Below, in pieces: positions 8,530-17,694 of a DNA stretch of 64,000 nt (the stretch's first letter is position 1; each line of letters opens with the position of its first letter). Location of the stretch: NCBI RefSeq assembly GCF_014640075.1, contig NZ_BMGG01000004.1, forward strand, positions 1-64,000, read 5' to 3'. The position numbers were made by a program, and so were the translations under genes. The stretch is from Chelatococcus reniformis. Its GTDB lineage: Bacteria; Pseudomonadota; Alphaproteobacteria; Rhizobiales; Beijerinckiaceae. The notes beneath the pieces were generated by a model. That model made no database searches and was not told where the DNA came from. It saw nothing but the letters and a program-made list of their open reading frames with translations.

Positions 8530-9657
8530 ATGCCGAGCTTGAACTTCGTGCTGCCGCATTGGCTCTATTGGGGCGCGTTGATTGCGTTTCCGCTTCTCGC
8601 CATGGTCTTCGTCGCACGCGAGCGCCGCCGCGCCATCGCGTCGGGGCCGTCGTTGTTCGTCGCCTATCTGTTTTGGCTCTGCTCCGGGTTCATGGGGCTT
8701 CATCGCCTCTACGTGCGCAGCGCCTGGGGCTTCGTGTTCGTGCCGGTGCTCCTGGCGATCCTCTATGCCAACGCCGTGATCGGCGACCGGCGCGAGGATG
8801 TCTCACGCACCCGGGCGGCGGCGGAGGCCTCGCATCGGGACGCCAGGCGCGCCGAAATTCCCTCCGGCGAGGCCGCCACGCCGGACATGACCGCCCGCCT
8901 CGCCGCGGCCAATGCGGCGGCGAGCGCCGCCGAAGCTCGATTTGCCGTCGAAGTGAAGAATCTCGAACGGGCGCGAGGCCATTCGCGGTGGCTGGCCATC
9001 CTGATGGCGGTCATGCTGCTGATCGACGCCGTCCTGCTGCCCCGGGTCGTCAGCCGGGCACAGGCGTGCGAAGCCGCGGAGCGGAGCCCGCCGCATCCGC
9101 TGGCGATGCCGGCCGATGTCGCGCAGCAGGGGACGCGAGAGGATCCGACGCTGGGACTGCATACATGGTTCACCGACAAGATTGAGCTGCTCAACACGCG
9201 GGTAGGCGAGTTCGTCGCCTACTGGGCCGTCATCTCGGTCTTTGTCTATTACTACGAGGTGATGGCCAGATATGTCTTCAATTCCCCGACAAACTGGGTG
9301 CATGAGAGCATGTTCCTGATGTTCGGCATGCAGTACATGCTCGCCGGCGCTTACGCCTACCGCGAAGACCAGCATGTCAGGGTCGACGTATTCTATGCCA
9401 GGTTCTCGCCCCGCGGCAAGGCGATGGCCGACATTGTTACCTCCGTCTTCTTCTTCATATTCGCAGGCGTGATGTTCTGGACGAGTTGGCGCTTCGCTCT
9501 CGATTCGATCGGCAACAACGAGCATTCGTTCACGGAATGGGGCATCCAATACTGGCCGATCAAGCTCACCATGCCTCTCGGTGCAGCGCTCCTGTTCCTG
9601 CAAGGTGTCGCAAAACTGGCCAAAGACATCGCGCTGCTCGCGCGCGGGAGTGCCTGA
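8530..9657 (+). CDS. TRAP small permease (DctQ) with extra TM2-like N-terminal half
   Basis: At 375 aa this is about twice the usual DctQ length. Residues 1-80 hold two to three membrane segments, including CSGFMGLHRLYVRSAWGF, which resembles the TM2-domain pattern GxxGxHRFYxG. Residues 85-150 are Ala/Arg/Glu-rich and probably helical or coiled, followed by a membrane segment at about 154-174. From about 205 the protein is a normal four-helix DctQ domain (ISVFVYYYEVMARYVFNSPTNWV, then REDQHVRVDVFY). It starts 81 bp after dctP and ends 3 bp before dctM, so it should be translated with the large permease. The role of the extra part is unknown. Confidence 0.85.
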   Translation: MPSLNFVLPHWLYWGALIAFPLLAMVFVARERRRAIASGPSLFVAYLFWLCSGFMGLHRLYVRSAWGFVFVPVLLAILYANAVIGDRREDVSRTRAAAEASHRDARRAEIPSGEAATPDMTARLAAANAAASAAEARFAVEVKNLERARGHSRWLAILMAVMLLIDAVLLPRVVSRAQACEAAERSPPHPLAMPADVAQQGTREDPTLGLHTWFTDKIELLNTRVGEFVAYWAVISVFVYYYEVMARYVFNSPTNWVHESMFLMFGMQYMLAGAYAYREDQHVRVDVFYARFSPRGKAMADIVTSVFFFIFAGVMFWTSWRFALDSIGNNEHSFTEWGIQYWPIKLTMPLGAALLFLQGVAKLAKDIALLARGSA

Positions 9658-9660
9658 GCC

Positions 9661-11028
9661 ATGGGCTGGGACATCGACATCGCCTGGCTGACGCTGCTGA
9701 TGTTCAGCTCGCTGGGCGCCCTGTTGGCGCTCGGCCTGCCGATGGCCTTCTGCACTGGAAGCCTCGCGATCATCTTTCTGTTTCTGTTCGGCAACGCGGC
9801 GGTCCTGAACATGATGCCGTCGCGCATCTTTCCGTTCATGACCGACTACCAGCTCTCGGCGGTGCCGTTGTTCATCTTTATGGCGGCCATGCTCGAGAAG
9901 GCCGGCATCATCGAGGAGTTGTTCGACGCGGTCTACAAATGGCTCGGAGCGCTCAAGGGTGGGCTCGCGTCGGCGACCGTCGTCGCCTGCACAGCGCTCG
10001 CTGCCATGGTTGGCGTCGTCGGCGCCACCGAGGTGACCATGGGCATGATTGCGCTGCCGGCCATGCTCAAGCGCGGCTACGACCAGAAGCTGGCCTGCGG
10101 CGCCCTGCTGGCCGGCGGCACGCTCGGCATTCTCATCCCGCCTTCGGTCATGGCCATCGTCTACGCGGTGGTCGCCCAGCAATCCCTCGGTGAATTGCTG
10201 GTGGGGTCGATCTTGCCCGGTTTTCTCTTGTCGGGCATGTACATCGCCTACATCACCGCGCGCTGCTACATCAATCCCAAGCTCGGTCCGGCGCTGCCGG
10301 TGGAGGAGCGGGTCGACTTCCGCGAAAAGCTGCGGCTGCTCAGGAACACGATTGCGCCCCTGCTGCTCATCATCCTGGTGCTCGGCATCATCTTCCTCGG
10401 CATTGCGACGCCGGTGGAGGCCGCCGGCATCGGCACCTTCGGCGCCTTATTCGTGTCGGCCCTGCAGCGGCGGTTGAACTGGCTTGCCATTCAGGACGCC
10501 GCCATGGCCACGCTGAAGGCGACGGCCATGGTGATGTGGATCTTCTTCGGCGCGACGATGTTCGTCGGCTTCTTCATTCTCAAGGGCGGCCAGCAGTTCG
10601 TGGCGGACTCGATCCTGGGAACGGGCCTGCCGGCCTACGGCATCCTGGCCCTGATGATGGCCATCCTGTTCGTGCTCGGCATGTTCCTCGATTGGGTCGG
10701 CATCCTGCTGCTGACCGTGCCGATCTTCCTGCCGATCATGCGGAGCCTGGAGTGGAACGGCGTGTTCGGGTTTCCGGGCGTCGCGGCGGCCGACGTGCCG
10801 CTCTGGTACGGAGTCATCTTCATGATCAACATGCAGATGGCGTTCCTCAGTCCACCATTCGGCTATTCACTGTTCTACCTGAAGAGCGTGGCGCCGCCCG
10901 AGATCAGCATGGCCACGATCTTCAGAGCGTCCATCCAGTTCATGGCCCTGCAGGCGCTCGGCGTCGCGCTCTGCATCGTCTTTCCGCAGATCATCTTGTG
11001 GCTCCCCGGGCTCGTCTACGCCCGGTAG
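9661..11028 (+). CDS. TRAP large permease (DctM family)
   Basis: The 455-aa integral membrane protein has the 12-13 hydrophobic segments expected of DctM and the family strings PLFIFMAAMLEKAGI, LAGGTLGILIPPSV and LSPPFGYSLFYLK. It moves the solute across the inner membrane with the sodium or proton gradient, partnered by the DctQ subunit. Its ATG comes 3 bp after the dctQ stop. A convergent regulator gene begins its stop 63 bp downstream. Confidence 0.93.
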   Translation: MGWDIDIAWLTLLMFSSLGALLALGLPMAFCTGSLAIIFLFLFGNAAVLNMMPSRIFPFMTDYQLSAVPLFIFMAAMLEKAGIIEELFDAVYKWLGALKGGLASATVVACTALAAMVGVVGATEVTMGMIALPAMLKRGYDQKLACGALLAGGTLGILIPPSVMAIVYAVVAQQSLGELLVGSILPGFLLSGMYIAYITARCYINPKLGPALPVEERVDFREKLRLLRNTIAPLLLIILVLGIIFLGIATPVEAAGIGTFGALFVSALQRRLNWLAIQDAAMATLKATAMVMWIFFGATMFVGFFILKGGQQFVADSILGTGLPAYGILALMMAILFVLGMFLDWVGILLLTVPIFLPIMRSLEWNGVFGFPGVAAADVPLWYGVIFMINMQMAFLSPPFGYSLFYLKSVAPPEISMATIFRASIQFMALQALGVALCIVFPQIILWLPGLVYAR

Positions 11029-11091
11029 ACGAGCAACGCGGAGCGCGCGTGCCCTATCAGGGGCAAGCCGAGATGTCGCAAAGCCACCGCG

Positions 11092-11721
11092 CTAGAACGT
11101 CGGCGGCGTGTTGATGACGATGATGCGCGCCGGCTCCGGCCCGGGGTTGAAGTATCCGTGCGGGATCTCCGAGCGGAAGTGCGCGGAATCTCCCGCGCTG
11201 ACCGTGTAGCGCTCCTTGCCCACGATGATCTCCAGCGTTCCCTCGACGACGTAGCCCACCTCTTCGCCCTCGTGCGTGATCAGATCCTCGCGCGTCTGCG
11301 CACCGGCGCCCGGCGCAATGAGATGGATGCTGCCTTCCAGCAGATGGCTCGGGTCGTACGGGATCAGCTGCTCGACCCGAGTGTCGCTGTTGGGGCGCAG
11401 CGGATGGATGGGCAGGATGGCGCGCTCGCCGGCGCGCGAGATGATGCCGGCGGGACGATGCGCGTTGGTGAACAGCTGCCCCATGGTCAGACCCAGCACC
11501 TTGATGACGCGATAGAGCGTCGCCATCGACGGCAAGGCGCGTCCGTTCTCGATCTTGGACAGCATGCTCTCCGAGCACTCCGCCTGCTCGGCCAGCTGGC
11601 GGAGTGTCAGCCGATGCGTGAGCCGCGCGTGACGCAGCCGCCGGCCGATATGAACGTCGTCGGCGGGCGGCTCGTCCGCCTCCTCGGTGGGCGCGGTGGG
11701 CGAGGACTTGTGGCGAGGCAT
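11092..11721 (-). CDS. XRE-family regulator with C-terminal cupin domain
   Basis: A 209-aa DNA-binding protein. A helix-turn-helix of the XRE/SinR type lies at about residues 25-80 (IGRRLRHARLTHRLTLRQLAEQAECSESMLSKIENGRALPS), followed by a small-molecule-binding cupin barrel (THEGEEVGYVVEGTLEIIVG, then SAHFRSEIPHGYFNPG). Such regulators, typified by PuuR, sense a metabolite through the cupin. I chose ATG 11721 (GGAG 5 nt upstream) over ATG 11802, which sits inside a palindrome. It lies between the TRAP operon and a divergent hydrolase/MFS operon and may regulate either. Confidence 0.88.
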   Translation of the reverse strand: MPRHKSSPTAPTEEADEPPADDVHIGRRLRHARLTHRLTLRQLAEQAECSESMLSKIENGRALPSMATLYRVIKVLGLTMGQLFTNAHRPAGIISRAGERAILPIHPLRPNSDTRVEQLIPYDPSHLLEGSIHLIAPGAGAQTREDLITHEGEEVGYVVEGTLEIIVGKERYTVSAGDSAHFRSEIPHGYFNPGPEPARIIVINTPPTF

Positions 11722-11800
11722 GTCGGGCTCCGTGCGGGCGGTCGGCCGAAGAGCGGCGATCCGCCGTGAATCGCTGGTCCTCAAAATAGGCCGGAATTTC

Positions 11801-11817
11801 ATTCAAGCTACTTGAAT
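11801..11817. promoter_or_regulatory. Perfect palindrome between divergent genes (operator candidate)
   Basis: ATTCAAGCTACTTGAAT has perfect 7-bp arms around CTA. It lies in the 151-bp region between the XRE-cupin gene and the divergent hydrolase gene, 80 bp and 56 bp from their starts. That is a natural place for autoregulation and for control of the hydrolase operon. Binding is inferred from position and symmetry only. Confidence 0.5.
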
Positions 11818-11872
11818 AAGATTATCTATGTAGGTAACACAGTTGCTGCCTAGCAGCGATGTGGAGACCGAG

Positions 11873-13093
11873 ATGGCAGACTCGATGCTGATCGACGCCG
11901 AAGCGCAGGACCACGCGCCCCATTTCGAGCCGTACGGCTGGCAGCATTGGCCCGACCATCCCTGGATGTCGTACCAGTTCAGGCGCGGGCTCGGAGAGAC
12001 GCAGGAAGGCGCCGGCACGATCAGCGAGTGCTTCCAGGCTGCCGCCCGCATGGTGCCGGGCGACGAGGAGAGCTGGCACACCGAGTGGATGCGGGTGGCC
12101 CGCCGGAACCACGAGCGCGGCGACCGCGCCGAGGCAAGCGGCCACATCCAGACCGCGCAGAATTGCTGGCTGCGTGCCGCCGGCTCCTATCGCCAGGCCG
12201 AATTCTGGCTGGCGCCGAACGATCCGCGCCGGCTTCCCACCTTCGAGCTGATGGAGACCTGCTCGAAGCGGTTCATCTCCTACCTCGATCCGGCCGGCGA
12301 GGCCGTCGACATACCTTACGAGAACGGTGTGTCGCTGTGCGCCTATTTCGTGCGCTCGCCCCGCGGCGCCGGACGTCAGCCGGTCCTCATCGCCATGGGC
12401 GGCCTCGATTCCATCAAGGACGAGATGTGGTTCATGCAGGCGCATGGGGCGCTCCAGCGGGGCATCTCCGTCCTGATGATCGACGGCCCCGGCCAAGGCG
12501 GCACGCTGCGGCGCCACGGCGTCATCAGCCGCCATGACTACGAGGTGCCGATCGGCCGCTGCATCGATTATCTGGCGACCCGCGACGACGTCGACATGGG
12601 GCGGATCGCGCTCTGCGGCTCAAGCCTCGGCGGCTACTATGCCGCCCGCGCCGGCAGCTACGAGCCGCGGCTCGCCGCCTGCATCTCGCACGGCGCCATC
12701 TGGGATTTCGCCGCGCAGATCGGCGAGCGCCCCGAGGATCATCCGCTCGCCAACCACCTGAAGTGGGTCACCGGGGCCAAGTCCATGCGCGAGCTGCCCG
12801 AGGTGGTGCGCGGCTTCCGCCTGGAGGGCGTGCTCGACCGTATGAAGTGTCCCTACCTCATCGTGCACGGCGGCCACGACGTCCTGGGCGTGCAGGCGGC
12901 CAAGTTGGTACGCGACTACGCGGTGGCGAAGGGCGTCGACGTGACCTTCCACCTGGTCAGCGAGGAAGAGACCGGCGCCGACCATTGCCAGCACGACAAC
13001 CCGACGCTCGGCCAGGAGATCATCGGCGACTGGCTGGTCGAGCGCTTCGGCATCGACGAGCGCGCCTTGCGCGCCAGCGCGCGGCCGGTCTGA
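11873..13093 (+). CDS. Alpha/beta hydrolase of the DHPON-hydrolase / FrsA-like type
   Basis: A 406-aa cytosolic hydrolase with a long helical N-terminal region (about 1-150, including FQAAARMVPGDEESWHTEWMRVA) followed by the catalytic fold. The nucleophile is in CGSSLGGYYA, the acid in VHGGHDVLG and the histidine in ADHCQHDNP. The layout matches hydrolases that cleave C-C or amide bonds, such as 2,6-dihydroxypseudooxynicotine hydrolase, but the substrate is not readable. ATG 11873 follows GGAG by 6 nt; TTG 11843 is less likely. It heads an operon with an MFS carrier and a deacetylase-fold protein. Confidence 0.82.
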   Translation: MADSMLIDAEAQDHAPHFEPYGWQHWPDHPWMSYQFRRGLGETQEGAGTISECFQAAARMVPGDEESWHTEWMRVARRNHERGDRAEASGHIQTAQNCWLRAAGSYRQAEFWLAPNDPRRLPTFELMETCSKRFISYLDPAGEAVDIPYENGVSLCAYFVRSPRGAGRQPVLIAMGGLDSIKDEMWFMQAHGALQRGISVLMIDGPGQGGTLRRHGVISRHDYEVPIGRCIDYLATRDDVDMGRIALCGSSLGGYYAARAGSYEPRLAACISHGAIWDFAAQIGERPEDHPLANHLKWVTGAKSMRELPEVVRGFRLEGVLDRMKCPYLIVHGGHDVLGVQAAKLVRDYAVAKGVDVTFHLVSEEETGADHCQHDNPTLGQEIIGDWLVERFGIDERALRASARPV

Positions 13094-13215
13094 GGCGGGC
13101 CTGGCCGGCGCGCCTCCTGCGCACCGAGCCATGGCGGCGGCGGAGGGCGCCGCCGCCGGGGCGGGCGAATGCGCCCACAGGCTCATCCTGCGGCGGAACA
13201 TCCATGGGGAGCAGC

Positions 13216-14469
13216 ATGACGATCGCATCGACCGTGGCGGCGGAGCCGCCGGTGGACCGCCTATCTCAGCGCGCGGCGATGACCATGCTGGTCATCATGG
13301 GCGTGACCTATGCGATCAACGCCATGGACCGGATCGTGTTCGCGATCCTGCTGCCCAACGTCAACGCGCACTATGCCTTTTCCCTCGAGCAGGGCGGCTT
13401 CCTGGCCACCGTCTTCACCCTGGGCATCGGCCTGTCCGGGATTCCGACCGGCTACCTGCTCGACCGCTTCTCCCGCATGAAAGTCATCCTCATCGGCATG
13501 CTGATCTATTCGGTGCTGACGATCCTGTCGGCCTTCTCGGTCGGCTTCTACGACATGGCCGTCTATCGCGCCCTGTCGGGGATCGGCGAGGGCATGCAGA
13601 ACGCGGCGCTGTTCACGGCCGTCGGCGCCTATTTCGCGGCCAATCGCGCCGTCGCCTTGGGCTCGATGAACTTCGCCTACGGCATCGGCTCCTTCGTCGG
13701 GCCGATCCTCGCTGCCTATCTCCTGGTGTGGACCAACGACTGGCGGACGCCTCTGATCGTCTATGGCGTGCTCGGCCTCGCCATCATGGTGCTGGCGCGG
13801 CTGACGGTCTCGCCCGCCTTCACCGAGCATCGCAACGAGCCGCTCGACCTCGCCGCATCAGGCGCCGACGAGTACATCCCGGCACGCGTGCTCAACCGCA
13901 ACGTCCTCATCTGCGCCCTCAGCGCCATCGTCCTGGGGGTTGCGGGCTATGGCTTCCTCGGCCTCTACCCCACCTTCCTGCGCACAGAGCTCGGCCTGAG
14001 CATTCCCCAGGCGGGTTTTGCTGCCAGCCTGTTCGGGCTCGGCGCCCTGCTCGGCATTCCCGCCGGCTACATGGCCGACCGGGTCAGCCAGCGCTGGATC
14101 GCCATCGTCGCGATCTCAGTGATGATCGTGAACTCCTATCTCATGTTCAACGTCGCGACATCGGCGCCGGCGCAATATGCGCTGGCCTTCGTCGCCGGCG
14201 CCGTCGGCAGCGGCGTCGTCTTCGTCAACACCTACTCGCTGATCCAGCGCTGCGTGCGCCCGGCCTTCGTCGGCCGCGCCTCGGGCATCATGGTGACCTG
14301 CCTCTACCTGCCGGCAAGCCTTGCCGGCTACCTGTTCGCGGCGCTGCGCACACAGTTCGGCTGGGGCCAGGCGAGCCTGCTGCAGCTGTGCCTGTTCCCG
14401 CTGATCGCCATCGTCGCCATGCTGTTCCTCGACGCCAAGGCGGTTCGGCGCGCGCGGCCCCCCGCCTGA
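13216..14469 (+). CDS. MFS transporter
   Basis: A 417-aa inner-membrane carrier of the major facilitator superfamily with about 12 hydrophobic segments. The start has the pattern YAINAMDRIVFAILLP, typical of aromatic acid/organic anion MFS proteins, and the loop 2-3 motif reads GYLLDRFSRMK. A second-half motif is GYMADRVSQR. ATG 13216 follows GGGGAG closely; ATG 13204, 12 nt upstream in frame, is the alternative. The gene lies 122 bp after the hydrolase and 39 bp before the deacetylase gene, so uptake and breakdown of a shared substrate are likely. Confidence 0.85.
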   Translation: MTIASTVAAEPPVDRLSQRAAMTMLVIMGVTYAINAMDRIVFAILLPNVNAHYAFSLEQGGFLATVFTLGIGLSGIPTGYLLDRFSRMKVILIGMLIYSVLTILSAFSVGFYDMAVYRALSGIGEGMQNAALFTAVGAYFAANRAVALGSMNFAYGIGSFVGPILAAYLLVWTNDWRTPLIVYGVLGLAIMVLARLTVSPAFTEHRNEPLDLAASGADEYIPARVLNRNVLICALSAIVLGVAGYGFLGLYPTFLRTELGLSIPQAGFAASLFGLGALLGIPAGYMADRVSQRWIAIVAISVMIVNSYLMFNVATSAPAQYALAFVAGAVGSGVVFVNTYSLIQRCVRPAFVGRASGIMVTCLYLPASLAGYLFAALRTQFGWGQASLLQLCLFPLIAIVAMLFLDAKAVRRARPPA

Positions 14470-14508
14470 GCGGCCTTGGCCGTATAACCGCGGCAACGGA
14501 GGATCAGC

Positions 14509-15405
14509 GTGAGCGACGATATCGGCCGCAGCATCCGCGCCCGTCTGGACTACACGCCGATCCACCGGCGCCCGCCGCTGGCGCTGCCGAACGGCGCCCG
14601 CGTCGCCGTCTGGACCATCGTCAACGTCGAGAGCTGGAGCCCGGATGCGGCCATGCCGCGGGCCGTGCTGCCGCCACCCATGGGCCAGCCGCTGCTGCCC
14701 GACGTGCCCAATTGGGCCTGGCACGAGTACGGCATGCGGGTCGGCTTCTGGCGCTTCCTCGATGTGCTGGGCAGCCGTGGCCTGAAGGCGACCTTCGCCG
14801 TCAACGGCAGCGCGTGCGCGGTCTACGCGGAGGCCTGCCGGGCGGCGCGCGACGCCGGCTGGGAGTTCATGGGCCACGGCTTCGTCCAGCGGCCCATGCA
14901 CAAGGTCGGCGACCAGCGCGCCGCCATCGCCGACACCATCAAGGCCATCGCCGATTTCACCGGCCGGCCGCCGCGGGGGTGGGAGAGCCCCGGCCTCACC
15001 GAGACGGACGAGACTCTGGACCTCTTGGCCGAGGCGGGCATCGAATACGTCGCCGACTGGGTGCTGGACGAGCAGCCGGTGCTGCTGGCGACGCGGGCCG
15101 GAGCCATGGTCTCCGTCCCCTACACGGTCGAGATCAACGACGTCGTCATCAGTGCCGTGCAGCAGCAGCCGTCCGACGAGATCTGGCGCCGCGGGCGTGA
15201 TCAGTTCGACCGCCTCTACCTGGACGGCGCCCGGGCGCCGCGGGTCATGGCCATCTCGATCCATCCCTACCTCACTGGGGTGCCCCACCGGATCAAGTAT
15301 CTGGAGATGCTCTACGACCATATCCTCGGCCACGACGGCGTGGTCATGTGGACCGGGGCCGAGATCCTCGACTGGTACCGCTCTGAGCGGGCCGCCGGCG
15401 GCTGA
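14509..15405 (+). CDS. Polysaccharide deacetylase-fold protein (PuuE/allantoinase-like)
   Basis: A 298-aa NodB-homology protein. It lacks a signal peptide, so it is cytosolic, like the PuuE-type allantoinases and imidase-like members of the family. Visible strings are ALPNGARVAVWTIVNVE near the start, KATFAVNGSACAVYAEACR (the family's KATFF region), FMGHGFVQRPMH where a catalytic histidine is expected, and SIHPYLTGVPHRIKYLE near the end. The usual DD metal motif is not evident, so the metal site may be altered. GTG 14509 has GGAGG 7 nt upstream. The operon context suggests a C-N bond hydrolysis step. Confidence 0.78.
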   Translation: MSDDIGRSIRARLDYTPIHRRPPLALPNGARVAVWTIVNVESWSPDAAMPRAVLPPPMGQPLLPDVPNWAWHEYGMRVGFWRFLDVLGSRGLKATFAVNGSACAVYAEACRAARDAGWEFMGHGFVQRPMHKVGDQRAAIADTIKAIADFTGRPPRGWESPGLTETDETLDLLAEAGIEYVADWVLDEQPVLLATRAGAMVSVPYTVEINDVVISAVQQQPSDEIWRRGRDQFDRLYLDGARAPRVMAISIHPYLTGVPHRIKYLEMLYDHILGHDGVVMWTGAEILDWYRSERAAGG

Positions 15406-15472
15406 TAGCGGGTGCCGTCGGCCGGGCCAGGGGCAGGGGACCCCAAAGCGTCTATGCGCCTGGAGCGATGCG

Positions 15473-15874
15473 ATGGTGGCGTGGCACGACCTGGACCGCT
15501 TTCCTTTCGGCGACGGGCCGGAGCTCGCGGACGAACTGCTCGCGCTCATCCTGATCGGCCGCAAGACGGCGACGTGCTGGAGCGCCGACGAGGGTTCGAA
15601 GGGGAGCGAGGTCGGCAAGCTTTGGGTCGTCGTAGACGGCGCAGGACGGCCACGGGCCGTGCTGCGGACCGTGGAGCTGACTCGGCGGCGGTTCGACGAG
15701 GTCGACGCCGCCTTCGCCGCCGATGAAGGCGAAGGCGATCTGACGCTCGCCTACTGGCGCTCCGCGCACCGGGAGTATTTCACCCGGAACGGCGGCTTCG
15801 CGCCGCACATGCTGCTGTGGTGCGAGCGCTTCTGCCTGGTCGAGATCCTCGATGCCGCCGATCGGGCCGGCTGA
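15473..15874 (+). CDS. ASCH domain protein
   Basis: A 133-aa protein with the ASCH (PUA-like) beta-barrel. The signature region is LILIGRKTATCWS followed by VGKLWVVVDGAGRPRAVLRT and EGEGDLTLAYWRSAHREYF. ASCH proteins bind RNA or act as small amidohydrolases on modified nucleosides; which applies here is unknown. ATG 15473 follows TGGAG by 7 nt. It is convergent with the CoA ligase gene 18 bp away. Confidence 0.85.
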   Translation: MVAWHDLDRFPFGDGPELADELLALILIGRKTATCWSADEGSKGSEVGKLWVVVDGAGRPRAVLRTVELTRRRFDEVDAAFAADEGEGDLTLAYWRSAHREYFTRNGGFAPHMLLWCERFCLVEILDAADRAG

Positions 15875-15892
15875 TCGGGCCGCTCTGCGGTC

Positions 15893-17509
15893 TCAGCCCC
15901 TGAGCTTCTCGCGCGCCACGCGGATGCCCGCCTGCTCGCGGTCCCACACGTCGGACGTGACGCCGGCGCTGCGCAGCACGTGCTTCTCCACCTTCTGGGT
16001 GGGGGTCCTCGGCAGGTCCGGCAGCACGCGCACGTAGCGCGGCAGCATGAAGTGGGCGAGCCGGGGCCTGAGGAACTCCAGCAGTTCGGCCGGATCGAGG
16101 GTGGCACCCGGCGTCGGCGCCACGATCGCCAGCACGTCGTCCTCGGAGGTCTCGTTCGGCACGGCGACCACGGCGCATTCGCGCACCGCCGGATGGGCCA
16201 GGATTTCCACCTCGACCTCGAACGAGGAGATGTTCTCGCCGCGACGGCGGATGGCGTCCTTCATGCGGTCGACGAAGAAATAGTCGCCGTCGCCGTCGCG
16301 GCGGAAGGCGTCGCCGGTGTGGAACCAGCCGTTGCGCCAGGCCTTCGCCGTCGCCTCCGGGTCCTTGAAATAGCCGGAGTTGAGCGCCCACGGGGCGTCG
16401 GTGCGGATGATCAGCTCGCCGACCTGCCCGTCGGCAACCTCGCAGTCGTGCTCGTCGACGATGCGCAGCTCGACGCCGTCGCGCTGGCGCCCGCAGGTGC
16501 CGAGCTTGGGCGGGTTGGGCTGCGAGACGATCGGCACGTTGATCTCGGTCATGTTGAACAAGGTCCAGACCGTCACGCCGAAGCGCTCGGCGAAGGCGGC
16601 CCAGCCCTCGTCGAGCGGGATCATCATCGCCTTCTTCAGGGTGTGGTTGCGGTCCTCCGGCGAGGGCGGCCGCTTGGCGATGAAGCTGGTCATCACGCCG
16701 AGCAGGATGACGAAGGTGGCGCCGGTGGCGCGCACCGCCGGCCAGAACGTCTCGGTCGAGAACTCGCCGGCAACGCCGACGGCGCCGCCCCGGTTGAGCG
16801 ATGCGACCACCGGCAGCGTGCCGCCGACGTGGAACAGTGGGCCGTAGAGCAGGAAGCTGTCGGTCTCGTCGAGCATGTGGAAGCTCTGCGGCCCGCTCAT
16901 GTGGAAGAGATGGGCGTAGGAGCTGATCACCCCCTTCGAGCGGCCCGTGGTACCCGACGTATAGATGATCGACTGCACGTCCCATGGCTCGATGGGCCGG
17001 GCGAGGGCGGGGATCGCGGCGGCATCACCGTCGAGGGCGGACGCTGCGTCCAGCATGGCGAGGCCGGGGATGGCGCCGGCGCTGCCGCCGACGACCACGC
17101 AGGTCGCAAGGCTCGCCCGGTCCACGTCGGCGAGGCGCGGCACCAGGTCGACGCTGGCGACGATGACGCGGGAGCCGGCATTGGCCAGCACGTGTGCCAG
17201 CAGGTTGCCGCGATAGGCCACATTGATCGGCACGTAGGTGGCGCCCAGCCAGTTGATGGCGAACCACACGCGGATCATCTCGACGCCGTTGGGCAGCCAG
17301 ACGGTGACAGTGTCGCCCTGCCCGACGCCCAGAGCGGCCAGCCCCGCTGCGGCCCGCTCCGTCTGCTGCCTGAAGGCGCCGTAGGTGATGTGGCTGCCGT
17401 CGCCGAGCCGGATGAAGGGGCGATCGGGATGGGCGGCCGCGCGCCTCTCCAGCACGTAGCGGAGCACGCAGTCGTCGCGTGCCGGCACGCGGGGCTCGGA
17501 TACAGCCAT
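15893..17509 (-). CDS. ATP-dependent acyl-CoA ligase (CaiC-like)
   Basis: A 538-aa AMP-forming CoA ligase. The ATP/phosphate loop is IIYTSGTTGRSKGV, the adenine region FNMTEINVP, the hinge region WFHTGDAFRRDGDGDYFFVDRMKD, and the C-terminal lysine lies in TPTQKVEKHVLR. Sequence style is closest to crotonobetaine/carnitine-CoA ligases, but an aromatic or branched acid is equally possible. ATG 17509 is preceded by AGGAGGGAA. It is transcribed in the same direction as the marR gene 185 bp upstream, and that gap carries a copy of the proposed MarR operator. Confidence 0.87.
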   Translation of the reverse strand: MAVSEPRVPARDDCVLRYVLERRAAAHPDRPFIRLGDGSHITYGAFRQQTERAAAGLAALGVGQGDTVTVWLPNGVEMIRVWFAINWLGATYVPINVAYRGNLLAHVLANAGSRVIVASVDLVPRLADVDRASLATCVVVGGSAGAIPGLAMLDAASALDGDAAAIPALARPIEPWDVQSIIYTSGTTGRSKGVISSYAHLFHMSGPQSFHMLDETDSFLLYGPLFHVGGTLPVVASLNRGGAVGVAGEFSTETFWPAVRATGATFVILLGVMTSFIAKRPPSPEDRNHTLKKAMMIPLDEGWAAFAERFGVTVWTLFNMTEINVPIVSQPNPPKLGTCGRQRDGVELRIVDEHDCEVADGQVGELIIRTDAPWALNSGYFKDPEATAKAWRNGWFHTGDAFRRDGDGDYFFVDRMKDAIRRRGENISSFEVEVEILAHPAVRECAVVAVPNETSEDDVLAIVAPTPGATLDPAELLEFLRPRLAHFMLPRYVRVLPDLPRTPTQKVEKHVLRSAGVTSDVWDREQAGIRVAREKLRG

Positions 17510-17648
17510 GGTTCCCTCCTGAAACGTGATTGCGGAGCGCACACCGCCGCCTTGACTGCGGTCTCGCCTCGGCCTCGGCCGGCTACGCTTCGGCCGGAGT
17601 CGATCGGCGCAAGGTCATGCCGCCCGCCGGCGCGGAGCCGCAGATCGT

Positions 17649-17662
17649 ATCAATGTATTGAT
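17649..17662. promoter_or_regulatory. MarR-type operator candidate, site 1
   Basis: ATCAATGTATTGAT has 6-bp inverted arms around GT. It lies just past the marR stop and 140 bp upstream of the CaiC-like ligase start, matching the consensus RTCAATNNRTTGAY shared with sites at 18310 and 21879. Confidence 0.6.
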
Positions 17663-17694
17663 GGATTTTGGCGACAGCGACAACCGTTTTCTGG

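Noticed and set aside
11722-11802. Upstream ATG (11802) for the XRE-cupin regulator
   Set aside because: It lies inside a palindrome likely to be an operator and has no ribosome site; ATG 11721 has GGAG.
13131-15200. 689-codon plus-strand frame
   Set aside because: It runs out of frame through the MFS and deacetylase genes; the product is low-complexity Arg/Pro/His.
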